NCBI RefSeq assembly: GCF_003347495.1
Contig: NZ_QCXY01000002.1
Span: 124,001 to 188,000, forward strand
Origin: Pleomorphovibrio marinus
Lineage (GTDB): Bacteria > Bacteroidota > Bacteroidia > Cytophagales > Cyclobacteriaceae
Length of the DNA stretch: 64,000 nucleotides
Direction: 5' to 3'
The position numbers and the translations under genes are program-made. Of this stretch, positions 63,970 through 64,000 are shown piece by piece (the stretch's first letter is position 1; the number at the start of each line of letters is the position of its first letter). The notes beneath the pieces are model-generated. The model was given only the letters and a program-made list of their open reading frames with translations. It was not told where the DNA came from and searched no databases.

Positions 63970-64000
63970 ATGAAAACTAACCATCGTACATCCTTTTGGA
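63970..64000 (+). CDS. Start of a further gene, cut by the window edge
   Basis: An ATG at 63970 opens MKTNHRTSFW and continues past the edge. The AT-rich 63885-63969 lead fits a promoter. Too short to assign. Confidence 0.3.
   Translation, partial: MKTNHRTSFW

Overview
The window reads as a chromosome segment of a free-living, aerobic, polysaccharide-degrading member of the Bacteroidetes, probably near the Cyclobacteriaceae. The basis is a type IX secretion (T9SS) C-terminal sorting domain, many SPII lipoproteins, Tat-exported TIM-barrel sugar enzymes, a BlaI/M56 pair with TonB-like repeats, an MlaEFD-type MCE operon, and weak Shine-Dalgarno sequences. No rRNA, tRNA, CRISPR array, integrase or complete IS was seen.

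Layout. 1-31.5 kb and 51.7-64 kb are ordinary core and accessory metabolism. Genes at 1-5 kb include an M14 carboxypeptidase, a lipoprotein, truA, an Fsr-type MFS carrier, a mannonate dehydratase (uxuA) and a CE15 glucuronoyl esterase; the last three form a tight minus-strand operon. Together with the uronate isomerase uxaC (18.5-19.9 kb) they outline a route from xylan glucuronate to 2-keto-3-deoxygluconate. The reductase UxuB is not in the window. 6.6-16.5 kb holds a DinB/YfiT protein, an SLC13 carrier, a BlaI-M56 signalling pair, a penicillin-acylase-type Ntn hydrolase and a SIMPL protein. 16.9-23.5 kb has a sulfide:quinone-reductase-like flavoprotein, uxaC, two Tat-exported xylose-isomerase-like TIM barrels and a DUF1080 lipoprotein; two matching palindromes (GCAAnCGnTTGC) suggest one LacI-type regulon. 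23.7-29.8 kb is an AddA/AddB-type helicase-nuclease pair.

29.8-51.5 kb is an accessory/defence island: lower and uneven GC, four gene relics at or just inside its left side, and a type I restriction-modification locus. The order is hsdM, a TrlF-type PHP+SMC-like ATPase, hsdS, an RloA-like ATPase, an RloB-like TOPRIM protein and hsdR. Upstream is a small cassette of a membrane protein, a broken lipoprotein gene and a trypsin-fold protease. Downstream are two nearly identical Nmad2-like genes, each with its own conserved non-coding leader, flanking an unknown protein and an HNH nuclease.

The most striking observation is inside hsdR. A complete GIY-YIG nuclease domain of exactly 99 codons, bounded by 9-bp inverted repeats, sits in the helicase part of HsdR. 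Removing 297 bp restores a seamless HsdR reading frame, so this looks like a minimal mobile element that inserts in frame and is carried as an extra protein domain.

After the island come a histidine-kinase-like protein lacking its ATPase domain, mlaEFD, aconitase, a DUF6807 protein, a large T9SS-secreted endonuclease/exonuclease/phosphatase-fold protein, and a small lipoprotein.
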